A stretch of DNA of 64,000 nucleotides from Deltaproteobacteria bacterium (GCA_016704445.1 JADJAE010000161.1:77210-141209), one strand, 5' to 3'. Shown: positions 18,819 to 29,529, numbered from the stretch's first letter. Made by a program: numbers and translations. The notes: generated by a model not told the origin, from the letters alone.

Positions 18819-20237
18819 TCAGGCCTGGCGGAAGAGCTGGGCGTAGTAGTCGAACATCTCCTGGAAGCCCATCTGCGAGAAGAAGGTCGAGTAGGCCATC
18901 CAGATCGCGAGGCCGTTGAGGTCGCTGAAGAGCGGCGGGAGAAACTTCGGCGGGCGCACCACGCCGTCGGCGACGCGCGACCAGAGCACCGGCACGTCCT
19001 CGTGCGCCACCTTCCCCACGAACAGGAACCTCACCAGCTCGGGCCTCGCCGCGCGGATGGCCGAGCGGATGAAGTGGTAGTTCGAGACGAGGCCCTTGGT
19101 GTACGAGATGTCCTTGGTGAAGGGGGCTCCGCCCACGAGGGTTCCGCCGCGGAAGACCCGCCGCGCGGCGTTGAAGCACTCCTCCTCCTCGTAGCCTTCG
19201 GTGCGGTGCCACTCGAACACGTCGAGGAAGTCCGCGCCGTCCTCCGCCTTGTCGATGGCGATGACCCGCTCGTTCAACCTCCGGGCGCGCCTCGGGTGGC
19301 TGCGGAAGGTGAGCACCTCCATCAGCACCGCGAGGCCCTCCTGCACCGCGGTCGTCCTCGGCGGGCCCTTGGAGAGCCAGCGCGCCACGTGCTGCTGCGC
19401 GCCGTTGAGGCTCGTCGCGACGTGCACCCAGCCCTCGTGCACCTCCAGGATGTCCACGTCCACCTGGCTGAAGCGCGCCCCGCCGCGGATCTTCACGTAG
19501 TCCCCGCCCGCCGCGGCGTCGGCGATGATGCCGTCGTCGATGGCCACGTTGACCGCGGACTCACCGAAGTACTTCGTGAAGCGCCCCTGGAGGATGTCCA
19601 CCACCTGCGACCCGTCGAGGTCTCGCGGCGGCTGGAGCCCGAGGGTGGGCTCGTCGAGGCTGTTGAGCAGGTTGTAGAGCGTGTGGGCGATGTCCCGGAC
19701 GGTGGTGCTGCCGTCGGGGAAGGTGTCCTTGGGCGAGCCGTAGAGCCGCCGGGAGTACTGGTAGAACTCCGGGGTCCCTCGCACCGTGAGCATCGCGCAT
19801 ACGTCGCGGTACTCCAGGCAGGTCGCGCGGAGGATCCTCGCCAGCGCGTCGTCAGCGCCGAGCTCGCGCCGCACCGCATCGGCGAGGTCCTGGAAGTCCC
19901 TCCCCCGGGCCACCGGGTCGAAGCCGAGCTCCACCCGGGAGTACCAGTCGCCGTCGATGCGCGGCGGCTCCTTGAAGCGCGACTTGCGGAAGTTCTCCCA
20001 GACGTTGCCCTCCCACTTGAGCGCGTTGAGGATGCGGATGGGCTTCTGCGCCTCGGTCACCCGGTCGGCCAGCGAGGCCACGCGCTCCTTGTAGCTGCGC
20101 CACGGCCCCTCGACGACGGGCATCTCCGGCTCCGGGGCGAGCTCCACGGGCTCGGCCTTGGCGGCGCCGCTCGTGGGCTCCTCGTTGCGCCCGCTGCGCC
20201 CTTCCGCGCGGGTCGACGTCTCTCTCGCGCGGGGCAT
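18819..20237 (-). CDS. DUF1704 (QEGLA-motif) metallopeptidase-like protein, tyrosine-carboxypeptidase family
   Basis: The 472-residue protein holds the family's name motif Gln-Glu-Gly-Leu-Ala at about 298-302 and an extended His-Glu-x-x-x-His zinc motif (His-Glu-Gly-Trp-Val-His, 267-272). Bacterial members were once called flavohemoglobin expression-modulating proteins. Eukaryotic relatives (KIAA0895/MATCAP) are zinc peptidases that remove the C-terminal tyrosine of tubulin, so a carboxypeptidase activity is plausible; the substrate here is unknown. The N-terminal 60 residues are charged and low-complexity. The ATG at 20237 overlaps the rimI stop (ATGA), making it the last gene of the glpK-led unit. 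Confidence 0.85.
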   Translation of the reverse strand: MPRARETSTRAEGRSGRNEEPTSGAAKAEPVELAPEPEMPVVEGPWRSYKERVASLADRVTEAQKPIRILNALKWEGNVWENFRKSRFKEPPRIDGDWYSRVELGFDPVARGRDFQDLADAVRRELGADDALARILRATCLEYRDVCAMLTVRGTPEFYQYSRRLYGSPKDTFPDGSTTVRDIAHTLYNLLNSLDEPTLGLQPPRDLDGSQVVDILQGRFTKYFGESAVNVAIDDGIIADAAAGGDYVKIRGGARFSQVDVDILEVHEGWVHVATSLNGAQQHVARWLSKGPPRTTAVQEGLAVLMEVLTFRSHPRRARRLNERVIAIDKAEDGADFLDVFEWHRTEGYEEEECFNAARRVFRGGTLVGGAPFTKDISYTKGLVSNYHFIRSAIRAARPELVRFLFVGKVAHEDVPVLWSRVADGVVRPPKFLPPLFSDLNGLAIWMAYSTFFSQMGFQEMFDYYAQLFRQA

Positions 20238-20726
20238 CAACGCCCACCGTAGACCGCGCGCCGCGCCGCCAGCAAGGAACCCTCCAGCGCGCACCGCATC
20301 ACCAGCGCGTCCTCGCCGTCGTCGTAGTACCGCCGTCGCTCGGCCACGACCTCGAAGCCTCGCGATCGGTAGAGCCCCTGCGCGGGCGCGTTGTCGCGCC
20401 GCACCTCCAGCACCGCCGAGCGCGCCCCCTCGGCAAACACCTCCGCCAGAAGGTGATCGAGCAGCATCGCGGCGAGCCCGCGCCGCTGGCGCTCGGGGCG
20501 GGTCGCGACGAAGTGCACCTCGAACTCGTCCGCCACCAGCCAGCCGTCGAGGAAGGCCGCGACCCCGTCGCCCGGGAGCTCCGCCACCCGCACGCGCGCC
20601 CAGCTCCGGGAGCTCGGCCGCGAGCAGGTCGTCCGCCGCGTCGCGCCCGAAGCACGCGCGCTCGATGGTCGTCAGCGCCGGCACGTCGGCCATCGTCGCC
20701 GGCCGCACCCGCGGCGGCTCAGACAT
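20237..20726 (-). CDS. rimI: Ribosomal-protein-alanine N-acetyltransferase-like GNAT protein (frameshift near 20603)
   Basis: The gene is read across one frame change at about 20598-20606. It begins Met-Ser-Glu-Pro-Pro-Arg-Val-Arg-Pro-Ala at 20726, overlapping the end of the upstream gene. The GNAT core is clear in the downstream frame: Val-Ala-Thr-Arg-Pro-Glu-Arg-Gln-Arg-Arg-Gly-Leu-Ala (acetyl-CoA pyrophosphate loop), then Leu-Glu-Val-Arg-Arg-Asp-Asn-Ala-Pro-Ala and Leu-Tyr-Arg-Ser-Arg-Gly-Phe, ending Arg-Arg-Tyr-Tyr-Asp-Asp. The Leu-Glu-Val-Arg…Asn…Ala…Leu-Tyr…Gly-Phe series is the RimI pattern. RimI acetylates ribosomal protein S18, but other GNAT substrates are possible. Confidence 0.75.
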
Positions 20727-21420
20727 CGCGGAACCGCCGCACGCGCACCCGGCTCCCGAGCGCCCGCAGGTACTGCCGCAGCGCCCGGGGCAGCGCCCGT
20801 CGCACCAGCTCCCGGCGCACCGCCGCGCGGCCCTCGGAGGAGGTCGCCCCGTCGCCCGCGAGCGCCCGGAAGCGCTCCTGCTCCAGGGCCTGGGCCAGGT
20901 CGTCGTCCGAGGGCTCGAGCAGCTCCGGTCGACGAGAGAGAAGGTAGCGCTCGGCCACCACCCGGCGGCGCAGCAGGGTCTCGAACTCCAGCGCCGAGGT
21001 GCGCGTCTCCCGGAGCAGCGCGTCGATGTCCACGGCGGGCGCCATGCGCGAGACCAGCAGCGCCCGCGCCGCCGCGAGCTCATCGGGCTCGACGCCGTCG
21101 AGGCCGGCGCGCTGCGCCTCGCGCACCACCACCGCCTCGGCCATGAGCTGCTCGAGGATGGGCAGGGAGACGGTGTCGTCGACCTGCGCGTGCAGCGCGT
21201 CGGGCGCCCCGCGCATCGCGAGCTCGGTGCGCAGCAGCAGCACGTAGTCGCTCTGGAGCACGAAGCGGGGCGTCGGGTCGGACTCCGGCTCGATCGACAC
21301 GAGCACGGCGTCGAGGGCCGTCTCGGCTGGCGGCGTGCTGGGTCGGGTGACCGCCTCTGTTCCGACGAGCTGCGCGAGCGCCCCGCTCAGCAGCAGCGTC
21401 AGCGCGGCGGCCGCGGGCAC
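20719..21420 (-). CDS. Exported SurA-N-like helical protein, hypothetical
   Basis: The 233-residue product, from a GTG at 21420, has a signal-like hydrophobic start (Ala-Ala-Ala-Leu-Thr-Leu-Leu-Leu-Ser-Gly). The helical body contains Ser-Asp-Tyr-Val-Leu-Leu-Leu-Arg-Thr-Glu-Leu-Ala, Leu-Ile-type pairs with Ala-Glu-Ala-Val-Val-Val-Arg-Glu-Ala-Gln-Arg, and Phe-Glu-Thr-Leu-Leu-Arg-Arg-Arg-Val-Val-Ala-Glu-Arg-Tyr-Leu. This resembles the N-terminal chaperone region of SurA-type periplasmic proteins, with no parvulin isomerase domain. It sits three bases after the UPF0158 gene. The family call is tentative. Confidence 0.55.
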   Translation of the reverse strand: MPAAAALTLLLSGALAQLVGTEAVTRPSTPPAETALDAVLVSIEPESDPTPRFVLQSDYVLLLRTELAMRGAPDALHAQVDDTVSLPILEQLMAEAVVVREAQRAGLDGVEPDELAAARALLVSRMAPAVDIDALLRETRTSALEFETLLRRRVVAERYLLSRRPELLEPSDDDLAQALEQERFRALAGDGATSSEGRAAVRRELVRRALPRALRQYLRALGSRVRVRRFRDV

Positions 21421-21423
21421 CGC

Positions 21424-22110
21424 TCACTCGCCTTCGGGGTCGCGCGGGTCGAAGGCATCGGACGCCGCCGCGTGGCCGCGGTCGCGGAGCCATTCCAGGA
21501 AGGCCAGCGCCGTCTCGAGGTCGCGCGAGGGCACCCCGTCGACCGCGTCGCGGAGGCGTCGGCGCAGCCCCTCGATGCCCATGCGGGCGCGCCGCAGGGT
21601 CTCGACGGCCTCGTCCTCCGCGGGGGTCTCCGTCGTGGGCTCCGGGGTCGGCGGGGTCCACACGACGCGGGGCACGGCCTCGAGGTCGTGCGAGTCGAGC
21701 CACGCCTCCATGCACGACCGCAGCCGCTCGGTGCGAAACTGGAACCACCGCTCGCGGTCGGCGGGGAAGGTCAGCAGCACGTCCTTGAAGCGCCGGAAGG
21801 CCCCCTTGCCGTCGATGGCCGCGACCAGCCGCGTGCGCAGCTCGCCGTCGGGCACCGTGGCGATGAAGCGCTCCATCCAGCGGTACTGCTCCCGCGACGA
21901 CACCGGGTCGACGCGCAGGTAGCTCGCGTCGATGGCGATGCGCTGATGCATCGTCGGGTCGGCCACGCCGTCGACCACGCGCAGCACCTCGCCGGTCGAT
22001 CGGTGGAGGTATGAGTGCACCTCCGGGGCGTTGTTCTCGAAGGCGTCTTCCAGCGCCTCCCACGAGATCTCCAGGCGGGTCCTCTCGCGGGTCGTCTCTT
22101 CGTCGGTCAT
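21424..22110 (-). CDS. UPF0158 family protein
   Basis: The 228-residue protein matches the UPF0158 pattern over its first 150 residues: Trp-Glu-Ala-Leu-Glu-Asp-Ala-Phe-Glu, Tyr-Leu-His-Arg-Ser-Thr-Gly-Glu-Val, Tyr-Arg-Trp-Met-Glu-Arg-Phe-Ile, and Gly-Lys-Gly-Ala-Phe-Arg-Arg-Phe-Lys-Asp-Val-Leu. The remainder is acidic with a helical C-terminus. The family has no established biochemical role. It follows glpK by six bases and precedes the SurA-like gene by three, so it is an inner gene of the unit. Confidence 0.85.
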   Translation of the reverse strand: MTDEETTRERTRLEISWEALEDAFENNAPEVHSYLHRSTGEVLRVVDGVADPTMHQRIAIDASYLRVDPVSSREQYRWMERFIATVPDGELRTRLVAAIDGKGAFRRFKDVLLTFPADRERWFQFRTERLRSCMEAWLDSHDLEAVPRVVWTPPTPEPTTETPAEDEAVETLRRARMGIEGLRRRLRDAVDGVPSRDLETALAFLEWLRDRGHAAASDAFDPRDPEGE

Positions 22111-22116
22111 CGCAGT

Positions 22117-23610
<1,494 letters not shown>

Positions 23611-23720
23611 GGGATTCGTGGAGAAAGGATGTATCGGGACGCCGCCATGGTGGCAAGCAGCGATCGCGGCGCCCGCGGCGTTCGGGCGCGGGCGCGGCGG
23701 CGGTGGTAGCCTCCGCAGCC

Positions 23721-24326
23721 ATGATGACTCGCGACGAGTTCGAGAGGGTCGTACGGGCGATGCGGGCGGAGGGTGTGCCCCTCTCGATGCCCAACCTCAT
23801 GGTGCGCACCGAGCTGCCGCGCCACACGATCCAGGAGTGGCTCGACGACCTCGACCAGCCGAAGCCCGCGCCCGCGGCGGAGGCCCGGAAGACCGCGGCA
23901 GGCAAAGGGGTCGACGCGATCGACAGCCTGCGGGAGAACTTCGGCGCGCTGCGCGACCGCGTGGTGAAGGACGCCGCCACCCGCGTGGTGCGCGAGAAGC
24001 TCGGCCTCGACGACGAGCCCCCGGCCGACCGACGCTCGAAGGCGTCAAGCGCCCCGAAGGCCCGGCGCGACCTCCGCCTTGCCGCGCTCTTCGGCATCCT
24101 GGGAGGCCCCATCGGGCTCTTCTACTCGGCGCCGCTGCTCACCGCGGGCATCGCGAGCGCCATCTACGTCGCGGCGGTGCTCGCGCTGCTCTTCATCCCC
24201 CTCATCGGCACCGCGGCGCTCTTCTACCTCGTGCCCCTGGTGCACCTCGCCTGCGCGGCGCTGGGCCCGGCCTACGCCTGGCGCTTCAACCGCGTCGGGG
24301 CACGCTCCGCGCTACTGCCCTCCTGA
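23721..24326 (+). CDS. Putative two-helix membrane protein with helical cytoplasmic head
   Basis: The product is 201 residues from the first of two adjacent ATGs at 23721. Residues 1-50 look like a small helical DNA- or protein-binding head (Thr-Arg-Asp-Glu-Phe-Glu-Arg-Val, His-Thr-Ile-Gln-Glu-Trp-Leu-Asp-Asp-Leu). A charged linker follows, then two or three hydrophobic segments from about 122 (Leu-Ala-Ala-Leu-Phe-Gly-Ile-Leu-Gly-Gly-Pro-Ile-Gly-Leu-Phe-Tyr). The Gly-Pro-Ile-Gly-Leu-Phe-Tyr turn recalls TM2-type hairpins. Its last 15 bases overlap the convergent carboxypeptidase gene. Function unknown. Confidence 0.6.
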   Translation: MMTRDEFERVVRAMRAEGVPLSMPNLMVRTELPRHTIQEWLDDLDQPKPAPAAEARKTAAGKGVDAIDSLRENFGALRDRVVKDAATRVVREKLGLDDEPPADRRSKASSAPKARRDLRLAALFGILGGPIGLFYSAPLLTAGIASAIYVAAVLALLFIPLIGTAALFYLVPLVHLACAALGPAYAWRFNRVGARSALLPS

Positions 24327-26055
24327 GCCGACCTCCACCCTCGCCTCGACCCAGCCCACGCGGCACGCCCCCACCCGCACCTGAACGGTCCCCCGGCCGC
24401 GCACCACCTGCTCGACCACCCTCGTCCCGAGGTTGCCGCGGCTCCGCTGGAAGATCAGCGACGCGCCGCCGTAGAGCCCCCGGCCCCACCCGTCGAGGTG
24501 ACCGATCTCGCGCCAGCCATCGCCTCCCACCGTGGCGATCCCGTCGCCCTTGAGTTCCAGGGTCAGAGGCTCGTTCCAGGGCAGCTTCTTCGCCGAGGCG
24601 AGGCCCGCGGTGGAGAGGTACCCGTCATTCTGCACGGTCACCGTGACCAGCGAGAGGTCGCCCTCCAGGGGCTTCACCTCCAGCTTCGCGATGCTCAGCG
24701 ACGGGGCCATCGCCGCGACGCGCAGGAAGGCCTGCGACTGCTGCACGCAGATGCCGCCGAGCACGTCGAAGGGCGGGTTCCAGATGCCCACCCGAGGGTC
24801 GACGCCGCCGATCTCGACCGCGCCGAGCTGCGGGTGCGTGGCGCCCCGCCAGCGCCGGATGATGCGCCCGGCGTTGTGGGTCTCGTCCCAGCGGGCGAGC
24901 GCAAGCAGGTCGTCGCGGGTGAGCTGCGCGTAGTGGTCGACGAAGGGCTTCTTGCGCGCGATGCCGAGCTGCTTGAAGAGGTCCCAGAGCTCGCACACGT
25001 ACGCGATGGCGCCGCGCTGGTAGTAGCCGAAATCGATCAGGTCGCCGTGCAGGGGCTTCTCGGGTTCGTAGAGGAAGTCCTCGAAGCCCGACACCATGGG
25101 ATAGCCCGTGAGGGTCTCCGCCCACTGCCCGACCTGTCGGAACACCGCGAGGTCTTCGGCGTCCATCTTCGCGTCGGGGCAGTGGCCCGGCGGGCGAATG
25201 AACACCCCGCCGAAGGTGTGGAGGTTGAGCCACGCGAACACCTCCGGGTGCCGGGTGACGTGCTCGACCACCGCGCGGCACTCGGGCTCGCTCGTGGGGT
25301 ACGCGCCCGCGCCGACCTGCTGCGGCTCCGCGGCCCAGCTCCAGGGGAAGTTGCGGTTGAGGTCGGTGTCGTTGTCGGCGAGGAAATGCGGCGTCGGCAC
25401 GTGACGCCCGTCGAAGTTCTCGATGAGCCCCTCGGGGTAGAGCTTGTAGAAGGGACCCTCGTCGTCGAGCGTGCGCGGCACCAGCAGCCCGGGAAACCCG
25501 GCGCGTCGACGAACTCCCGCCCGGGTCGCGCACCCGCATCAGCTGCGCGAGGCCGTCGCCGTCGACGTCGCTCGCCACCCACCGGGCGTGCTGCCGGTTG
25601 GGGCGGCGATCGCGGGGGTTCGAGCGCACGTAGCGCCCGTCGGTGAGCACGGCCTCGGCGCCGTCCGGCGACATCCGCGGCATCACGTGGAAGAGCACCT
25701 CCTTCAGCCGAGCGCACACCGGCGCCGACAGCCGGTGGATGGCGCCCTCCAGGTGGAGCCGGATCACGTCCTCGGCGATGGCGAGGGCCACGCTCGAACC
25801 GCACACCTCGGAGGCGTGCATGTTGCCGTCGATCCACACGGTCGGGCGCACGCGGTCGGGGTCGGGCCCGACGATGAGCACCCAGAGGTCCCTCCCGTCG
25901 AGCGATTTGCCGATGGAGCGGAGCGACACCAGCGAGGGGAAGGCCTCCGCCCACGCCTGGAGCTGGCCCTCGAGCTCAGCCTGCTTCAGGTAGCGGCTGC
26001 GGAAGCCCCGGGAGACCCCTTCGAGGCGAGCGATCTGATCTGTGGGCGTGGGCAT
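24312..26055 (-). CDS. M14 family zinc carboxypeptidase (two one-base deletions near 25489 and 25517)
   Basis: The gene needs two corrections, each restoring one C lost from a C run (25488-25490 and 25516-25518). Together they give about 581 residues. The M14 zinc ligands are His and Glu of Asn-Met-His-Ala-Ser-Glu-Val-Cys-Gly at about residue 79, with the third His probably in Leu-Asn-Leu-His-Thr-Phe-Gly-Gly. The catalytic Glu is probably that of Tyr-Val-Cys-Glu-Leu-Trp-Asp. Asn-Asp-Thr-Asp-Leu-Asn-Arg-Asn-Phe-Pro is a typical M14 substrate-arginine block. A C-terminal beta domain of about 130 residues follows. No signal peptide is evident. The ATG at 26055 is preferred to a TTG at 26067. Confidence 0.85.
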
Positions 26056-26077
26056 CTCCGACCTCAACGTTTCTTCT

Positions 26078-27316
26078 TCAGGGGTACCAGGTGGTCATCC
26101 CGACGAGCAGCGTGTCCTGCCCGCGGGCGTTGGCGATCCAGGCTCCGTCCGTCGACTGCATCACGGTCCCACGGTGGAAGAGCGCCCCGTCGGACTCGTC
26201 GTGACGGTACTCCAAGCGCAACGAGACGTTGGGGTGCGGACGCGCGTCGAGCGTCACCGTCCCGGAGCCCAGCACGCTCGCGCCGTCGAGAAACATCCCC
26301 GAGGCCCCGTCGGGGACGCGCTCGAAGACCGCGTCGGCGCGCACCGCCGCGTAGAGCCAGCGGGAGAGCTGGACTCGGGCGTAGAGCGCGAGGCCCGCGA
26401 AGTAGTCGTGCCCGAAGCGGTTGCGCTCGTAGGCGCCGAAGAAGTTGCCGTCCACGGACACTCTCGCGCCCAGGGGCCAGTGCGCCCAGGCGTCGACCAC
26501 CTGGCGCACCGCCGGACCCTCCGGGGCGCCGAGCTCCCGCTCCGCCCCGAGGCCGTACTGCACCGACGCGTAGGCCATCGTCTCCAGGTCTTCGTCGTCG
26601 TTGTCGCGGCACCCTTCGCCCGCGGGACGGTCGACCCAGAACCACGTGAGGATGCCCGTCTTGCCGGGCGTGCGGTCGTCGGTGATCTGATCCCACCCGT
26701 TGAAGAGGCCGAGCGTGAGCTCGTGCCGACAGCCGAGCGGCACCGTCACCCTCGCGCCCGCCACCTGCGTCGGCGAGAGGGCGAAGAGCGTGGAGGTCGA
26801 CCAGTTCCAGTTGTCGTGCACCGAGAGGTCTTCGATGGTGAAGGGCGCCACGTAGAGCCCCGCGTCGAGGGTCACGCCGTGCCCGAGCGGGGTGCGCCAC
26901 GACGCCGTGGCCTCCTGCAAGACCCGCCAGAGCAGGTCGCTCTCCAGCGTGCGAGCGCTCCCCGCCGGGGTGCCGACGGTCTCGGTGATCACCCCCGTCT
27001 GCAGCGCCACGCGCCCGTACACCGGACCGAGCGCCCAGTCCGCGCTCAGCACCACGTTCTGGAGCGAGAACAGGTCGTGCCGACGGTCGTAGTAGCGGAG
27101 CTCGTTCAGCCCGCTCGATGGGCGGTTGAAGTTGTACGAATAGAAGCCCTCGATGTAGCCGCCGAAGCCTACCGATCGGCCCGCGCCCCCACGGCTGGGG
27201 GGCACCGCCTCAGGTCGGCTGGGCGTCGGCGGCGTCGGCTGCTGCTGGGCCCGAGCGAGGCCCGGTGCGAGCGAGAGCGCGCCCGACACCCACACCCACG
27301 TCGCCCTTCGCAGCAC
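26078..27316 (-). CDS. Outer-membrane beta-barrel protein, OmpL/porin-2 type
   Basis: From a GTG at 27316 the product is 412 residues with a signal peptide ending Leu-Ala-Arg-Ala-Gln. The mature part starts Val-Gly-Phe-Gly-Gly-Tyr-Ile-Glu-Gly-Phe-Tyr-Ser-Tyr-Asn-Phe-Asn-Arg-Pro and runs through many amphipathic strands to Leu-Val-Gly-Met-Thr-Thr-Trp-Tyr-Pro with a terminal aromatic, the usual barrel ending. Glu-Ala-Thr-Ala-Ser-Trp and Trp-Ser-Thr-Ser-Thr-Leu-Phe segments fit the putative beta-barrel porin-2 family. The frame remains open upstream, but the earlier Met lacks a secretion signal. Confidence 0.75.
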   Translation of the reverse strand: MLRRATWVWVSGALSLAPGLARAQQQPTPPTPSRPEAVPPSRGGAGRSVGFGGYIEGFYSYNFNRPSSGLNELRYYDRRHDLFSLQNVVLSADWALGPVYGRVALQTGVITETVGTPAGSARTLESDLLWRVLQEATASWRTPLGHGVTLDAGLYVAPFTIEDLSVHDNWNWSTSTLFALSPTQVAGARVTVPLGCRHELTLGLFNGWDQITDDRTPGKTGILTWFWVDRPAGEGCRDNDDEDLETMAYASVQYGLGAERELGAPEGPAVRQVVDAWAHWPLGARVSVDGNFFGAYERNRFGHDYFAGLALYARVQLSRWLYAAVRADAVFERVPDGASGMFLDGASVLGSGTVTLDARPHPNVSLRLEYRHDESDGALFHRGTVMQSTDGAWIANARGQDTLLVGMTTWYP

Positions 27317-27428
27317 GTCGCTCAAAGACCTCTCGCCGCTCGCACTATCACCGCAGCGGGAGGGCAATGAAACGCCTTTCCGACAGACTCGTTGACAACG
27401 CCCGGGCCCACCCCGATGCATCTCGTCT

Positions 27429-28972
27429 ATGCGAGTCTTCATAGCGCTCCGCTTCGCCCTCGTCGGCTGGGCCCTCGCGACCGCCGCGAGCGCTCAGGTG
27501 CGGCAGCCTGACGGCACCGTCGTCCCGCAGCCCGCCGACGGCGCGCCCTCGCTGCAGGAGTACCTCAACCGACGCATGGAGGTGGGGCTCGACGTGCGCC
27601 GAGACGCCGCGGTGACCCCCGAGCGCTTCACCCCGGGCTGCTCCATCCGCTTCACCGTGGTGGCCCGCGACTCCGGCTATGAGAACTCCTTCGGCTGGTA
27701 CAACGTCGTCGCCGGGAGCGCTCCCCCCGCGAGCGACCTGCACGAGCTCGTGGGGCCCACCGCGCCGGAGGGCTTCACCGCGACGCTCGACTTCCGCTCC
27801 AACCCCGCCTGGCGCGGCGGCGAGATCGGCTTCTACCTCCGCACGCCTCCGCCCCACGTCTACTACTCCGAGCGCGCCTACCAGCCCGACCGCGACGTCT
27901 CCATGGGCTTCGTGCACCTGCTCATCTACGACTCGCGCGCCACGCCCAACGCCTTCTATTTCGCCTGGGAAGACCTCTTCAACGGCGGAGACAACGACTT
28001 CCAAGACCTCCTGATGATCGTCGACAACCTGGTGTGCGCGGGCGGCGGAGACCGCTGCGACACCGGCGAGCGGGGGGTGTGCGCGCGGGGCGTGCGCCAG
28101 TGCCGAAGCGGTGCGCTCGCGTGCGTGCGCAGCACCGGCCCCTCGGCGGAGCGCTGCGACGGCCTCGACAACGACTGCGACGGCGTGGTCGACGACGGCG
28201 ACGGCCTCTGCGGAGCGCGGCAGGTCTGCGACCGCGGGGTGTGCCTCGACCGCTGCACCCAGGAACTCGGCTGCGGCCCCGGCTTCGCCTGCTCCGACCG
28301 AGGCACCTGCGTCGAGGACGCGTGCGCCACGGTCACCTGCCCGGCGGGCCGGGTCTGCCGCGGAGGCATGTGCCGCGAGGCCTGCGAGGGCGTCACCTGC
28401 CCGCACGCCCAGGTCTGCCGCGTGGGGCGCTGCGTCGACCCCTGCGCGGGGCTCACCTGCGAGGGCGACCAGGTGTGCGTCGCCGGGGTCTGCCAGACGC
28501 GATGTCCCTGCCGCCGCTGCGGCGCGGGCGAGTCGTGCTTCACCGACGGCCGCTGCCGCCCGATGGCCTGCGCCACCGTGAGCTGCCCGGCGGGCTCCTA
28601 CTGCGAGGCCGGCGCCTGCCGCGACGCGTGCGCCGGGGCGGCGTGCCCCAACGGCGGGGCCTGCGTCACCGGAGTCTGCCGGGAGCCGGTGGTGGTGGAC
28701 GCCGGGGTGCGCCCCGACGCGGGGCTGCCGCCCAGGGACAGCGGCATGCTCTTCATGGACGTCGGAGCGGTCGATGCGGGCAAGGACGCGGGGACGAGGG
28801 ACGCCGCGCTCGATGCCGGGGGAACGGACGTCGAGCTGCTGCTGGACGATCCGAGCGCCAACTGCGCGTGCAGCGCCCCGGATCGACGACTCGGAGCGGC
28901 CGATCGTGGGGGCTCCTGGCGCTCGCGGCGGGGCTCGTGACGCGACGACGGAAGAGGGTCGCTCAGCCCTGA
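27429..28972 (+). CDS. DUF4114/MopE-like Cys-rich surface protein with MYXO-CTERM tail (one-base deletion near 28880)
   Basis: A signal peptide (ending Ala-Ser-Ala-Gln) precedes a DUF4114-like region whose hallmark is Phe-Ala-Trp-Glu-Asp-Leu-Phe-Asn-Gly-Gly-Asp-Asn-Asp-Phe-Gln-Asp at about 178-193. Next comes a MopE-type metal-binding unit, Glu-Arg-Cys-Asp-Gly-Leu-Asp-Asn-Asp-Cys-Asp-Gly-Val-Val-Asp. A long series of Cys-rich repeats (Thr-Cys-Pro-x-Gly-x-x-Cys) follows, then an Asp-Ala-Gly linker. Uncorrected, the frame ends at 28940. Restoring one G near 28880 gives Cys-Ala-Cys-Ser-Ala-Pro-Gly, a hydrophobic helix and Arg-Arg-Arg-Lys-Arg, a MYXO-CTERM sorting tail, with stop at 28972. Likely a cell-surface protein. 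Confidence 0.8.
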
Positions 28973-29406
28973 TCGTGGCGCCGACGGTGGTGGTGGCGCG
29001 CGTGCCGTCGGTGGTGCCGGTGAGGCGAGGCGGGGGCGATGACCGGCGCGGGGAGGCTCGGAGCCTGGGCGGGCGCAGCGACCGCTGCGGGCGCCGGGGC
29101 GGCGACGACCTCGTGGGGGGAGACCACGTCGAGCCGGGCGCCGAGGTCTGAGCTCCTCGTGACGTTGGCCTCGGCCGAGGCGGAGGTCTGATCGACGATC
29201 ACCCCGGCGCCGAGCATTCCCCCGAGGAGCATGAGCGTCACGGCGACGGCGCCTGAGGCATGCGCGAAGGCACCCCGCCAGCGCGACGAGCCAGGGTCGA
29301 CGAGCTCCCGGAGGTGCTCGTTCTCGGCGCGGAGAAGGTCGTTCTCGGCCTGGAGGGCGGCCGCGCGGGAGAGGGCGGCGGCGCGGTCATCGCAGTAGGC
29401 GCGCAT
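28963..29406 (-). CDS. Small coiled-coil membrane protein with His/Arg-rich tail
   Basis: The 147-residue protein begins Met-Arg-Ala-Tyr-Cys-Asp-Asp-Arg and has an N-terminal heptad-type coiled coil (Leu-Gln-Ala-Glu-Asn-Asp-Leu-Leu-Arg-Ala-Glu-Asn-Glu-His-Leu) to about residue 37. One membrane helix lies at about 50-73, then an Ala/Pro linker. The last 20 residues contain eight His and seven Arg. That tail could bind metal or nucleic acid. Its end overlaps the MYXO-CTERM gene convergently by 10 bases. Codon-position GC and the coherent layout support a real gene, but no family was recognised. Confidence 0.6.
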   Translation of the reverse strand: MRAYCDDRAAALSRAAALQAENDLLRAENEHLRELVDPGSSRWRGAFAHASGAVAVTLMLLGGMLGAGVIVDQTSASAEANVTRSSDLGARLDVVSPHEVVAAPAPAAVAAPAQAPSLPAPVIAPASPHRHHRRHARHHHRRRHDQG

Positions 29407-29529
29407 GGGAGGGCGATCGTACACCCGCGCTCCGCAGGGAAGTCCAGCGCCCCGGACCAGAGGAGCTGACGGGGCGCCCGCGCCGTCGACGCCAGAGAGC
29501 GCGCGTGAGACTTCTTCCCACACGATCCG

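Noticed and set aside
24300..26060. Possible programmed frameshifting in the M14 carboxypeptidase
   Set aside because: Two separate one-base losses in C runs are needed within 30 bases, with no slippery heptamer or pseudoknot apparent. Sequencing error is simpler.
27392..27421. TTGACA with a weak -10 (GATGCA) just before the MYXO-CTERM gene at 27429
   Set aside because: It would start transcription at the ATG itself, and the -10 is poor. Not strong enough to list as a promoter.
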